Origin: a virus
Virus record (IMG/VR): IMGVR_UViG_3300021356_000071
Coordinates: 1 to 34,629 of that record
Direction: 5' to 3' (one strand)
DNA length: 34,629 nucleotides
Positions 1-10,500 of the stretch are shown here, one piece after another (position 1 is the first letter of the stretch; each line of letters starts with the position of its first letter). The translations under genes and the position numbers were made by a program. The notes beneath the pieces are model-generated. The model did not search any database and was not told the DNA's origin. It saw nothing but the letters and a program-made list of their open reading frames with translations.

Positions 1-1
1 T

Positions 2-2863
2 TGGTCTGGTTACAGTGCATCTTCTCCAGTTTCTCTCCTTGTGACTCAACCAACTGGATATTCAAATATGGATCTCCACTATGCTGGTATAAGTACTGGT
101 ATTGGTATTGAGGCAACTGCAAAGGTTAAGATAGGAGTTGGTTCAAGTATTGTAGATTTTGAAATTGATGATCACGGAAGAGCTTATAAAGTCGGTGATG
201 TGTTAATTGTTCCTGGATTGATTCAAGACCCAAATGCAGGTTCCTTTGAAGAGTTCCAGATTACAGTGGAAGAAGTTCAGACAGATAAGTTTGCTGGGTT
301 CTATCCTGGTCAGTTTATCCTCTTTGATGATTTCGCATCACAATTCAATGGATTTAGGAAGAAGTTTACTCTAACTCAAACTGAGAACGGAGTTACTGAC
401 ATCGTAAGTCTTAAGAAACTAGATGGTTCCGACTTGGTTCTTGAAAATAATCTATTCATCTATGTTAACGATATTCTCCAAGAACCTAGAAAGGCATACA
501 ACTTCCGTGGATCTAGAGTTATCTTCACTGAGGCTCCAAAACCAAACTCAACATGTACTGTCATGTTCTACAGAGGATCCAGTATTGATGTTGAAACTGT
601 AATTCCACCAGAAAGTCTTAAGAGAGGTGATGGTGTTATTATTGCAGAGAACAGAAATGATCCTTTTGATAGAGATCAATTTGAAAGAATTGTTAGAGAT
701 ATTAAAGCATCTGACGAATTCGATACGTTCTCTTACGCAAGTGTTGGTATTGATACTAATCCCGATAATGTCAGACCTTTGACTTGGAAAAAACAAACGT
801 TTGATAGAATTATCAATGGTTCTATTATTTCCAAATCTAGACCTGGACTTTCTGGAAGAATCGTTCCAAATGCAAGAGTGATTAATGATGTAAAACTTGG
901 CGATACTGAAATTTACGTTGATAATGCATTCCCAATCTTTAGTGAACTTGACACAATTTCAGAAGATGATAGACACATTTATATCGTAGAAGATAGAGCA
1001 ACTCAAGTAGCAATCGCAACGGCAGTTGTCTCCAGCGCTTCAACTATCAGTTCTTTTGTTATTAATAATGCTGGTGTGGGATATGCTTACACTGATAGTC
1101 CTATTATTAATATTTCTGCCACTGCGATTAAATCAAAAGATCCAATTAATGATTGGAAGACAACTTCTGGAATTGGTTCTACCACTATTACATTTAACTC
1201 CATTGAAAAGGGTAATGTATCGATTATAGTTGGTAGTGGATCTAGATATGCATTTAGTGCTGGTTCTGACGTTTGGTTTGATAATACTCTTGGATTTGGT
1301 CATACAATCACTTTCAACTCAGTTGCAGTTGGTGGAACTAATGTTTACATGGTTGTTGGCCAATATGGTTATATCAGAAGATCTATTGGTTATGGTCAAA
1401 CCATTGATACTTCCTGGACTACCATGGCACTCAAGGAAGATAGATCAATACCCGCTCAGGGAATTGTAAACATTGTCAATAGTACATATGGAGAAGCTGG
1501 TCAATCTTTCAATGATATAGTTTATTCTCCTTTCTTGAATAAGTGGGCTGCAGTAGGAACTGCAGGATCCATCTTCAGTGCAACTGGACTTTCAACTGAT
1601 AGGTTTATAAGTGTAACTTCTAACTCTATTCAGAGTATTAACAGCGTTGTTGCAACTGGTGAAGGTATTATTGCAGTTGGAAATAATGGAACTGTATTGA
1701 CTTCTCCAAATGGTCAAATTTATTCATCCCTGGGAATCGCTGGATTAGCTGGATTTAATCTGAATAAGATTATTTACTCTAATGGTAAGTATGTAATTTG
1801 TGGATCTGGTGGTGTTATTGCTACAGGTGATAAATTCTCTACGATTGCAAAAGTTACAACGAACTTAACTACTGAGATTGTCAGTGTTGATTATCAGGAT
1901 ATCTATGTTGCACTTGATGTAAATGGTGATCTATATTATTCATTTGATGCATCAACTTGGATTCAAAGAGATGTTGCAAATGTTGGATCAAACACTTTGA
2001 AAGATCTTTCTTTTGCACCAGAATACGGTGCAGATGGTAGATACATTGTGGTTGGTTCTGGTTCTACAGTCATAGTTTCTGATCAGGTGTTCAATAGAGC
2101 AACTGGAGAAACATCCCAGACTAATGGAATCGTAACTTCTATCACCGTTACCAATGGTGGATTTGGTTATTCTCAAGATAACCCACCATCTGTATTGATA
2201 GAAAGTCCACTTGTTAAGAAAGAGAAAGTTGATTCTGTTAAAGCAGTGGGTGATTTTGGTACAATTATTGGAATTAATACATTCGGTGCAGGAACCGTTG
2301 GATTTGGAACCACAACGCCTAAGATGGAATTTGTTCTCAAATCTGAAACTTATGATAATACCGCTCTTGGAATTGGTTATTCTTCACTAAACACTTTCGG
2401 TGTATCTTACTCTCAACTTTCTAAGGGTGATTATTTCGTAATTCAAAATAGTAATGTTGCAATTGGACGTACACTAGTTGGAATCACTACATTGGATGGA
2501 TTGAATGGAATGGCCAATTATCCAGACTCTGTTGTCGGTATCATGCGTACTGAACAAGAATTCATTGATGGTGTCTATCGAGTTGAACATGTAACAACTG
2601 CCCAGGCGGGTATTGTTACTGTAACATGTAACTTTAATAGTAATGATGCTTCTGTTGCGGGTGAATCTATCCAAGTTTACAGAAGAGGTGCTGATGTTAG
2701 TGGAGTTAATACCAATGGATTCTACGGACATTATAGTTGGGGTAAAATCTACGACTTTAGAAATAGAGTTTTAGGAAAACCCCAGTCATTTACAGTTGAT
2801 AGAGACCAAGGAATTGTTGGATTGGAGACTGCTCCATTCATTTACAGATCTAGGTCAATTTAA
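2..2863 (+). CDS. Baseplate wedge protein in gp7 position, 5' end outside window
   Basis: The reading frame is open to the left edge, so the GTG at 41 is not a convincing start and the gene begins upstream. It lies directly before gp8, where T4 has gene 7 (about 1030 aa); at least 953 aa are present here. The assignment is by position and size, not by a diagnostic motif. Visible parts: a short module around nt 330-590 (motifs SQFNGF, YVNDILQEP, YNFRGS, FTEAP) that recurs in the 225-aa protein at 12601; a GVGY repeat near nt 1070; a beta-propeller-like block at about 1205-2085; a GGFGY repeat near 2155; and a unique C-terminal domain ending RSRSI. Expected role: structural part of the baseplate wedge. 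It could instead be a cyanophage-specific wedge-associated protein with no true T4 homologue. Confidence 0.6.
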   Translation, partial: WSGYSASSPVSLLVTQPTGYSNMDLHYAGISTGIGIEATAKVKIGVGSSIVDFEIDDHGRAYKVGDVLIVPGLIQDPNAGSFEEFQITVEEVQTDKFAGFYPGQFILFDDFASQFNGFRKKFTLTQTENGVTDIVSLKKLDGSDLVLENNLFIYVNDILQEPRKAYNFRGSRVIFTEAPKPNSTCTVMFYRGSSIDVETVIPPESLKRGDGVIIAENRNDPFDRDQFERIVRDIKASDEFDTFSYASVGIDTNPDNVRPLTWKKQTFDRIINGSIISKSRPGLSGRIVPNARVINDVKLGDTEIYVDNAFPIFSELDTISEDDRHIYIVEDRATQVAIATAVVSSASTISSFVINNAGVGYAYTDSPIINISATAIKSKDPINDWKTTSGIGSTTITFNSIEKGNVSIIVGSGSRYAFSAGSDVWFDNTLGFGHTITFNSVAVGGTNVYMVVGQYGYIRRSIGYGQTIDTSWTTMALKEDRSIPAQGIVNIVNSTYGEAGQSFNDIVYSPFLNKWAAVGTAGSIFSATGLSTDRFISVTSNSIQSINSVVATGEGIIAVGNNGTVLTSPNGQIYSSLGIAGLAGFNLNKIIYSNGKYVICGSGGVIATGDKFSTIAKVTTNLTTEIVSVDYQDIYVALDVNGDLYYSFDASTWIQRDVANVGSNTLKDLSFAPEYGADGRYIVVGSGSTVIVSDQVFNRATGETSQTNGIVTSITVTNGGFGYSQDNPPSVLIESPLVKKEKVDSVKAVGDFGTIIGINTFGAGTVGFGTTTPKMEFVLKSETYDNTALGIGYSSLNTFGVSYSQLSKGDYFVIQNSNVAIGRTLVGITTLDGLNGMANYPDSVVGIMRTEQEFIDGVYRVEHVTTAQAGIVTVTCNFNSNDASVAGESIQVYRRGADVSGVNTNGFYGHYSWGKIYDFRNRVLGKPQSFTVDRDQGIVGLETAPFIYRSRSI
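1205..2085 (+). repeat. Beta-propeller-like repeats (about seven blades) inside the gp7-like protein
   Basis: Within the frame of the gp7-like gene, about seven repeats of roughly 30-50 residues each pair a strand motif such as INSVV, NDIVYS, LNKIIYS or LKDLSF with a following (A/I)VG-x-x-G-x-(I/V) strand. Examples are WAAVGTAGSIF, IIAVGNNGTVL, YVICGSGGVIATG and YIVVGSGSTVIVSD. One blade ends DASTW and others end near short loops, as in BNR/sialidase or Ycf48/HCF136-type propellers. Repeat spacing and motif are read directly; the propeller fold is an inference. Confidence 0.6.
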
Positions 2864-2866
2864 TTC

Positions 2867-2874
2867 AATAAATA
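2867..2874 (+). promoter_or_regulatory. Candidate late promoter AATAAATA before gp8
   Basis: AATAAATAC matches the T4 late consensus TATAAATA at 7 of 8 positions. It begins just after the stop codon of the gp7-like gene (2861-2863) and about 30 bases before the gp8 start. By T4 spacing, transcription would start near 2880. No well-spaced Shine-Dalgarno follows; an AGGA at 2881-2884 is about 20 bases from the ATG. Confidence 0.5.
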
Positions 2875-2904
2875 CTAAGAAGGAAAACCCCTGTTTGTTC
2901 TAAA

Positions 2905-4500
2905 ATGCCTGCAATTATATCGGATCAATTTAGGATTCTTAACGCCGAGAATTTCGTAAAGAACATTACCGGCGCTGCGAGTACTACTGATAAGTATTAT
3001 ACGTTCATTGGTATGCCCAATGCCTTGGAACCGCAGGCAGGTGGCACATCAGATTGGGCAACTAATACTCCATCCCCACTGGATGGATTTAAAGAAGAAA
3101 ACGAAATCAAGCAATCAATTATTGCAATGAGACAAATTACGTCGCAAGACGTAAGACGACTTGTAAGAAAGGTTGAATGGGTTTCGGGTACAACGTATGA
3201 AATGTATAGACATGACTATAGTGTCTATAACAGAACTCCAGTTAATGAAGCAACTTCATTATATCAGTCAAATTACTACGTTATTAATGATGATTTAAGA
3301 GTTTATATCTGTCTGCAGAATGGCACTGATCCAGAAAACCCTGCAGGAAAACCATCATATGATGTACCAAATTTCATCGATTTAGAACCAAGAGCTGCAG
3401 GTACTTCAGGTGATGGTTATATTTGGAAATATTTGTTTACGATCAAACCATCTGAAATTGTAAAGTTCGATTCTATTGAATATATTCCAGTTCCCGAAAA
3501 TTGGGGTAGTTCCACTGAAACTGCATCTACTAAGAATAATGCAGTTGATGGTAAAGTAGAAACAATTCTTATTGACAACAGAGGTTCTAACTATCAGCCA
3601 ATCTCCACATCTTTCTCGAACGTACCAATTTTAGGTGATGGAACTGGAGGCAAAGCAACTATTACTATCGATTCCTTTGGAAAGGTTTCTGAAGTATTTG
3701 TAACTGATGGTGGTAAAGATTACACTTATGGAACTATCCAGTTTTATCCTGGTGCTCCAGAATCAAATGCTGGAGAATCACTTGCTAACTTAGCAAATAC
3801 GGGAATTGGAACAACTTCATTTGCACAATTTAAGGTAATCATGCCGCCAAAGGGAGGTCATGGTTATGACGTTTATAGAGAACTGGGTGCATATAGAGTT
3901 CTTCTCTTCTCTAGATATGAAACGATTGAAACTAATCCAGATATTATTCTCGGAAATGACTTTGCTAGAGTTGGTATTTTGAAAAATCCAACTATTCCAA
4001 ATAGTAACACTGAAATATTAAGTCAAAATATGGTTAGTGGTCTTGGTGCCCTTAAGTTATCTGGTGTTACCACAGCGACAACATATGCAGTTGATTCCGT
4101 TATTAAACAAACTGTTGGTCTTGGATCTACTGCTGTTGGATTTGTCGCTTCTTGGGATAAGACAACTGGCGTTCTTAAGTATTATCAACCAACAGGTCTA
4201 GCGTCGAGTGAATCTGGATTCAAAATTATCCCATTCACTTCGTCACCAGAACCAGGTTATGGTGTAACAATTAATTGCAATTCCATCGTAGGACCAGCAC
4301 TATCGATTGATACTGCATTCCAAGGTATCACTACCTCAATAAATAATAAGATATACCAATTAGGTCTAGACTTTGTAGCTGGTATTGGATCTGCAGAATT
4401 TAATAAAAAGTCTGGTGAACTAATCTACATAGATAACAGGGCCCCAATCCCTAGATCCGCTAGCCAAAAAGAAGATATCAAAGTTGTACTGGAGTTCTAA
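2905..4500 (+). CDS. 8: Baseplate wedge subunit gp8
   Basis: This 531-aa protein is a T4 gp8 homologue. Diagnostic matches are the GDGYIWKYLF motif (residues 169-178; T4 has GDGYVWEYLF) and the C-terminal SGELIYIDNRAPI...VVLEF, which parallels T4 SGEMIYMENRPPI...ILFTF. gp8 bridges gp6/gp7 and peripheral proteins in the baseplate wedge. T4 gp8 is 334 aa; the extra length lies between the GDGY motif and the C terminus. It includes a segment at about residues 215-285 with the module GGKATITI...VTDGGKDYTYG that recurs in four other proteins here, and a second insert of about 100 residues before the C-terminal motif. The start at 2905 gives MPAIISDQF. It is followed six bases later by the DUF4815-type gene, suggesting co-transcription. 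Confidence 0.93.
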   Translation: MPAIISDQFRILNAENFVKNITGAASTTDKYYTFIGMPNALEPQAGGTSDWATNTPSPLDGFKEENEIKQSIIAMRQITSQDVRRLVRKVEWVSGTTYEMYRHDYSVYNRTPVNEATSLYQSNYYVINDDLRVYICLQNGTDPENPAGKPSYDVPNFIDLEPRAAGTSGDGYIWKYLFTIKPSEIVKFDSIEYIPVPENWGSSTETASTKNNAVDGKVETILIDNRGSNYQPISTSFSNVPILGDGTGGKATITIDSFGKVSEVFVTDGGKDYTYGTIQFYPGAPESNAGESLANLANTGIGTTSFAQFKVIMPPKGGHGYDVYRELGAYRVLLFSRYETIETNPDIILGNDFARVGILKNPTIPNSNTEILSQNMVSGLGALKLSGVTTATTYAVDSVIKQTVGLGSTAVGFVASWDKTTGVLKYYQPTGLASSESGFKIIPFTSSPEPGYGVTINCNSIVGPALSIDTAFQGITTSINNKIYQLGLDFVAGIGSAEFNKKSGELIYIDNRAPIPRSASQKEDIKVVLEF

Positions 4501-4506
4501 ATCAAC

Positions 4507-7500
4507 ATGGCACAGAATATCAATCTAAACGCTTCTCCATACTTTGACGATTTTGATGCGTCAAATAGTTATCAGAGGGTTTTATTCAAGCCAGGAACTC
4601 CTATTCAGGCAAGAGAACTTACTACCCTACAGTCAATTCTACAAGATCAAGTAGAACAGTTTGGTAAACACTTCTTTAAAGAAGGATCAGTCGTAATTCC
4701 TGGTCAAATTGCATATGACCCAGACTATTTTTATGTTCAAATTGATGCAAACCACTTAGGAGTTCCAGTAGAAATTTATTTGGATGCTTTGGTTGGTCAA
4801 ACAATCAAGGGTCAAATTAGTGGTGTTAAGGCAAAAGTTGTAAATTATATTACCTCAAGTACATCTGAAAGGGGAAATGCAACTCTTTATGTAAAATATT
4901 CAACTGGTAGTGAAAATGATGAGGGTGCTAATGGAAATCAAAAAACCGTTTTTGATGCTGGTGAAAATCTTGTAGTTACTCAGGATGTAAAGTATTCACT
5001 ATCTACTATTAGATCCGAGTCTACTTTTGCTACTACTCTTCTCACCGATTCAGTTGGTGAGGGTTCTGTTGCAAAAATTGCAGAAGGTGTCTACTTTATT
5101 AGAGGATTTTTTGTAAATGTTCCTGCTCAGGAGGTAATTCTTGATCAATATGGAGATACTCCTTCCTATAGGGTTGGTCTCTTTATAAATGAAGAAATTA
5201 CGGTTGCATCTACAGAAAATCCAGATTTATTTGATAATGCAAGAGGATTTTCAAACTTTGCTGCTCCAGGTGCAGATAGACTGAAAATAACTACAACTCT
5301 AATTAAAAAGAGTTTGGATGATCTAAATGATGAAGATTTTATTGAATTACTGAGAATTGAAAACGGCATAGTTCAAAAATTCGTAAAAGATAGCACATAT
5401 AATGTTATTAGTGATGAGTTAGCTAGAAGAACATATGATGAATCGGGTCACTATTATGTAACTCCGTTTTCGATTGAAGTAAAAGAATCTCTAAATGATC
5501 AAATTGGAAATGATGGTGTTTATCTACCAAATCAACAAACACAATCTGGAATAACTCCTTCGGACGATTTTATATCTTTACAAATTTCTCCAGGTAAAGC
5601 ATATGTCAGAGGATATGAAGTAGAAACTATTAGCACCACCTCTCTTGATGTACCTAAAGCCAGAACTACCGAATTAAAAGAAAATTCAAGTGTTCCATTT
5701 ACTCTGGGTAGACAATTTGAACTGAATAATGTTCATGGTTCTTTGCCAGTAGGATTTTCAACGTCAACAGTTTCATTACGTTCGGAAAGAACTGTAAGTG
5801 GGGGAACTGCAGCGGGTCTCGAAATTGGTGTTGCAAGAGTTTATGATTTAAAACTCAAAAATGCTGATTATCAAAATGATGCTACTCCATTCGTAGTATC
5901 ATTATACGACGTACAAACTTATAATTATATCAATCTTAATTCTACCATTGATTTAGCATTACCAGCTTATATCGAAGGTAAGAATAGTAGTGCTCATGGA
6001 TACCTTGTAGAAGCAGTATCTGGAAGCAACCAATTAAAACTGTATCAAGTATCTGGTACTTTTATTCCTAACGAACAGATTAAAATTAATGGTGAAGATG
6101 ATTCTAGAACCATTCAGGATGTAAGAGATTACAGTATGAATGATGTTAAACAACTTCATTCTAGCACTGCAGCATTCACTGCGGATATTCTTTTGAATAG
6201 AGGTATTGCTATTGCTCCTCAAGGAGATCAATTCAGCATTACTTCTGGTGGTGTAATTAAATCACCAAATCAAACATTTAGTGTAGGTATTCAAACAGGT
6301 GATATTGTTGCATATGCACAAGAAGGTGATACTGTACCCACTTTCAACAAAGTAACTGCCGTAAGTGCATCTGCAAAAACAATTACAGTAAGTGCTACGA
6401 CAGCGGTTACTGGAGTTTCTAATGGTGCTTTACCTGGTAGTACAATTACAGTAACTAATGTTTTAAAACTAGTTCCTCAGGAATTTAATCTTAATGAGGC
6501 ATACCTTTATGCGCCTCTTGAAGAAATCAATGTTTCTGATACTAACCTATCGGAGTCTAATATTGTAGTCAGAAAGGCATATGATGTTACCATCTCTGGT
6601 AATGGTTTAAATCAGACTCTTGAAACTGATAACAGTATGACTCTGGAACCATTTGATGAGGAGGATTATAACCTTACTTACACTAGCACTGGTGCAATTG
6701 AAAGTCTTGATAACAGTAAATTGACTGTAAATGGTAGAACCATTACATTGCAAGATCTTAGTGTAGCTAGTGGTTCTGCAAGATTAACAGTAACTTTCAA
6801 GAAGAAAGATCTTACTCCAAAGAGTAAAGTATATAATAGAAATGCCGTATTGATTGTAGATAAGTCTTCCAAAGAAGGTTCTGGTACTGCAACTACTTCA
6901 TTCCAAGATGGTCTTACTTTTGGTAAAATATTTGGAACTAGAGTTCAGGATAAACAAATTTGTCTCAATGTACCAGATGTTCAGGATGTTCTTGCTATAT
7001 TCGAGTCTAATGATGAGAATGAACCAGAACTACCAAAACTCACATTAACTAACTTTAATGCTAATATTCTCAATACCATTAAAGGTGAGTACATTAAAGG
7101 CGAAACTAGTGGAGCGGTTGCTACAGTTGTTGTTAATAACGCAACAAATCAAGTAGATTTTGTTTATCTAAATGAACAGTCTTTCCAGGTAGATGAAAAA
7201 GTAACTTTTGCAGAGTCTCAGGTTACTGCAAATGTTTCTGCAATTTCTGTCGGTGATAGAGACATTCTTCCAAACTTTAGTTTGGTTCCAAATCAAAAAC
7301 CACAATTCTGCGATTACTCTTATCTAGAAAGAAACAGCGATAGCGCTGCACCAACCAGAAAGTTAAAAGTTATTTTTAATCACTATGTTCTAAATGCTGA
7401 TGACCCTGGTGACTTCGTAACCGTAGATTCTTATGAAAAGCAAAGATATAAGTCCGAAATTCCTATTTTAGAAGATGGTGTTGCTGGTTGTGACATTATT

Positions 7501-10500
7501 GATGTTAGACCAAGAGTTGTGCCATTTGATGTAGCTACCGCTACAAGATCTCCATTTGAATATAATGCAAGAGCTTTTGCAAAGGCTACAAACTCTTCAC
7601 CATTTAACTTTGTATCTGATAAAGCAATCAACTTAGATTATAATTTCTATCTCGGTAGAATTGATAGAATTTATCTAAACAAAGATGGTGAGTTCTTCCT
7701 TGCAGAAGGTGTGCCATCTAAAGAACCTAAAGAACCTCAAGTGATTGATGGATCTTTGGATGTAGGAACCATTACAGTTCCACCATACGTATTTAAAACT
7801 GATGACGTGGAAGTAGTTCTTACTCCACATAAGAGATATAGAATGATCGATATCTCTCAACTTGAAGATAGAATTACCAGTGTTGAAAATTATACTGCAC
7901 TTTCTTTACTTGAAACTGAAACTAAAAACTTAACTATTAGAGACTCTCAGACTGGTTTGGATAGATTTAAGTCTGGATTCTTTGTTGATAACTTTAGATC
8001 GGTATTTGGTGGTGAAACTGCTGCATCCGACTATAGGTGTTCTATTGACACTCTTGAAGGTCACTTAAGACCAACTCATTATACTACTGCTATTGATTTA
8101 CTTCTTGGATCTGAAGCGGTTATTGGTTCATCTGGAACGCCAGATCCAGCAGCCGATCTTAGATTTGTTCAAGATCTTGGAACTCCTAACACCATTAAAA
8201 AAGGTGATGTTGTTTGTCTAAACTACGATGATGTAGTTTACTTTGCAAATAAATTTGCTACTAGATCCGAAAACGTTAATCCATTCCATGTTGTTAACTG
8301 GATTGGTGCTATTGAACTTAATCCAGCAACTGATACTTGGATTGAAACTAAAAAAACCAAGAGAACTGCAGACATTGAAGGCAATTACAAGACAACTATG
8401 CAGCAAACTGGTGCTGATAGTAATACTGGTTTAGCTCCTGTAGAATGGGGTTCTTGGAATACAACTTGGAGAGGAACACAGGTAACTGGAAGAAATACTA
8501 GGAGAACTAGGGTTGACAGTAGAAGGATTGGTAGAACTACAACTACAGGCCCCAGAAGAAGTAGAGGTAGACTACGTACAACCAGAACCACAAGAAGAGA
8601 TACTTTTATCCAGTTTACAAATACCACAACTCTCACTACTACAAGACAACAAAGAACTGGTACTCAACTTAAAGTTGCTGAAAGATTTGATTCTACAAGT
8701 CTAGGAGACAGAGTTGTTTCTACTGAAGTTATTCATACAATGAGAAGTAGAAACATTGAATTTATTGCAAGAAGAATGAAATCTAATGGTAGGGTTTATC
8801 CATTCTTTGATAACGTGGACATGTCCAAATACGTTATCCCCAAACTTATTGAAATTGAGATGGTATCTGGAACTTTCCAAGTTGGTGAGGTTCTTGTTGG
8901 TAATAGTGGTGCTGTTTCAATAAGAGTTAGAGTTGCAACTGCCGATCATAAGTATGGTCCTTATAATGCACCAGATCAAACTTACAAACAGAATCCATAC
9001 AAGACTGGTGAAATTTTACCAAAAGCATATTCAACTACTTCTTCAATTGTAAACATTGATACTGCAGGTTTGGAACTCCAGTCTGCTTCTGGTTATTATG
9101 GATACATTGTGAAGGACATGAAACTTGTAGGTCAATCCAGTGGTGCAGTTGCAAAAATTAAAGATGTAAGACTTAAAGCTGATAATTCTGGAACTATTAT
9201 CGGTTCTCTATTCTTACCAGATCCAACTCTTTCTTCTACACCATCTTTTAGTACTGGAACAAAGACTTTCTCACTAACTTCTAGTAAAACTAAGTCAACT
9301 ATTGTTGGTACTAAGGACAGTGAAGCAGAAACTACATATAGTGCTTCTGGAACTCTACAAAACGTAGAGAATCTGACTCTCAGAATGAGAAATGCAGACG
9401 TTGAGAGAAATACTCAAACTCAAGGCAGGACTCGACAGAGAACTAGAACTAGACAAAGAGCTCGTACAACCTTTAGGGATAGAACTACCACTCAGAGAAG
9501 ATGGGTTGACCCACTTGCACAATCCTTTGAAGTTCCAGATACAAATGGTATCTTTATCTCTAAGGTAGATTTCTTCTTCAGAACAGTTGATACTGCAGGT
9601 CTTCCAGTTACTTGTCAGATCAGAACAATGCAAACTGGTCTGCCAACTCAAACAATTGTTCCGTTTGGTGAAACTGTATTAACTCCAGATCAAGTTAGTG
9701 TTTCCAACGATTCAAGTGTACCAACTACATTTGAGTTCCCATCTCCAGTTTATCTTGCACCAAACCAAGCATATTGTTTCGTTCTCCTATCTGCATCTAA
9801 TGAATATAATGTTTGGATTTCGAGAATGGGTGAAGTAGATGTTTCTACCTTGGATAAGGCAGAATCTGAACAAATTATTGTTGCACAACAACCACTATTA
9901 GGTTCCCTATTTAAATCTCAGAACGGTGCAACATGGGATCCTGCACAATATGAAGATCTTAAGTTGACTGCATATAGAGCAGAATTCTTTGAAGGTTCTT
10001 CTACTGCAAGATTCTACAATCCAGATCTTGATATTGGTAATAATCAAATTGCAAGTCTCGATCTGAATCCACTGGAGACTACTTCTAAGTCTATTCTCGT
10101 AGGTATCGCTAAGAGTCTATCCACTGCGGAAACTGGAGCTTTAACTCCAGGTGTTAAAGTATTGCAACAAAGTAATCCTGGATTCTCTGGAAATCTAAGA
10201 AGTCTTGTAGGTGCTATCGGTATCAGTAGTGATTTAACCATTACTAATGCAGGAACTGCGTTTACTTCCGCAAGTACTACTTACTCTAATGTAGATCTGA
10301 TTTCTCTTACTGGTAAAGGTAGTGGTGCAAAAGCGACAGTTACTGTCAATGGTGGTGTTGCAGTTGCTGCTACAGTATCGATTGGTGGTACTGGTTATGC
10401 ATTTGGCGACTCTTTAACTGTGGATTATGCAGATACTGGAAACTTCGGTAAGAATTTAATTCTATCAATTCCAAATACTGTTGGTGTTATCTCCGCATTT

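Noticed and set aside
41-43. GTG at 41 as the true start of the first gene
   Set aside because: The same frame is open to the window edge, no Shine-Dalgarno precedes the GTG, and the expected protein is longer.
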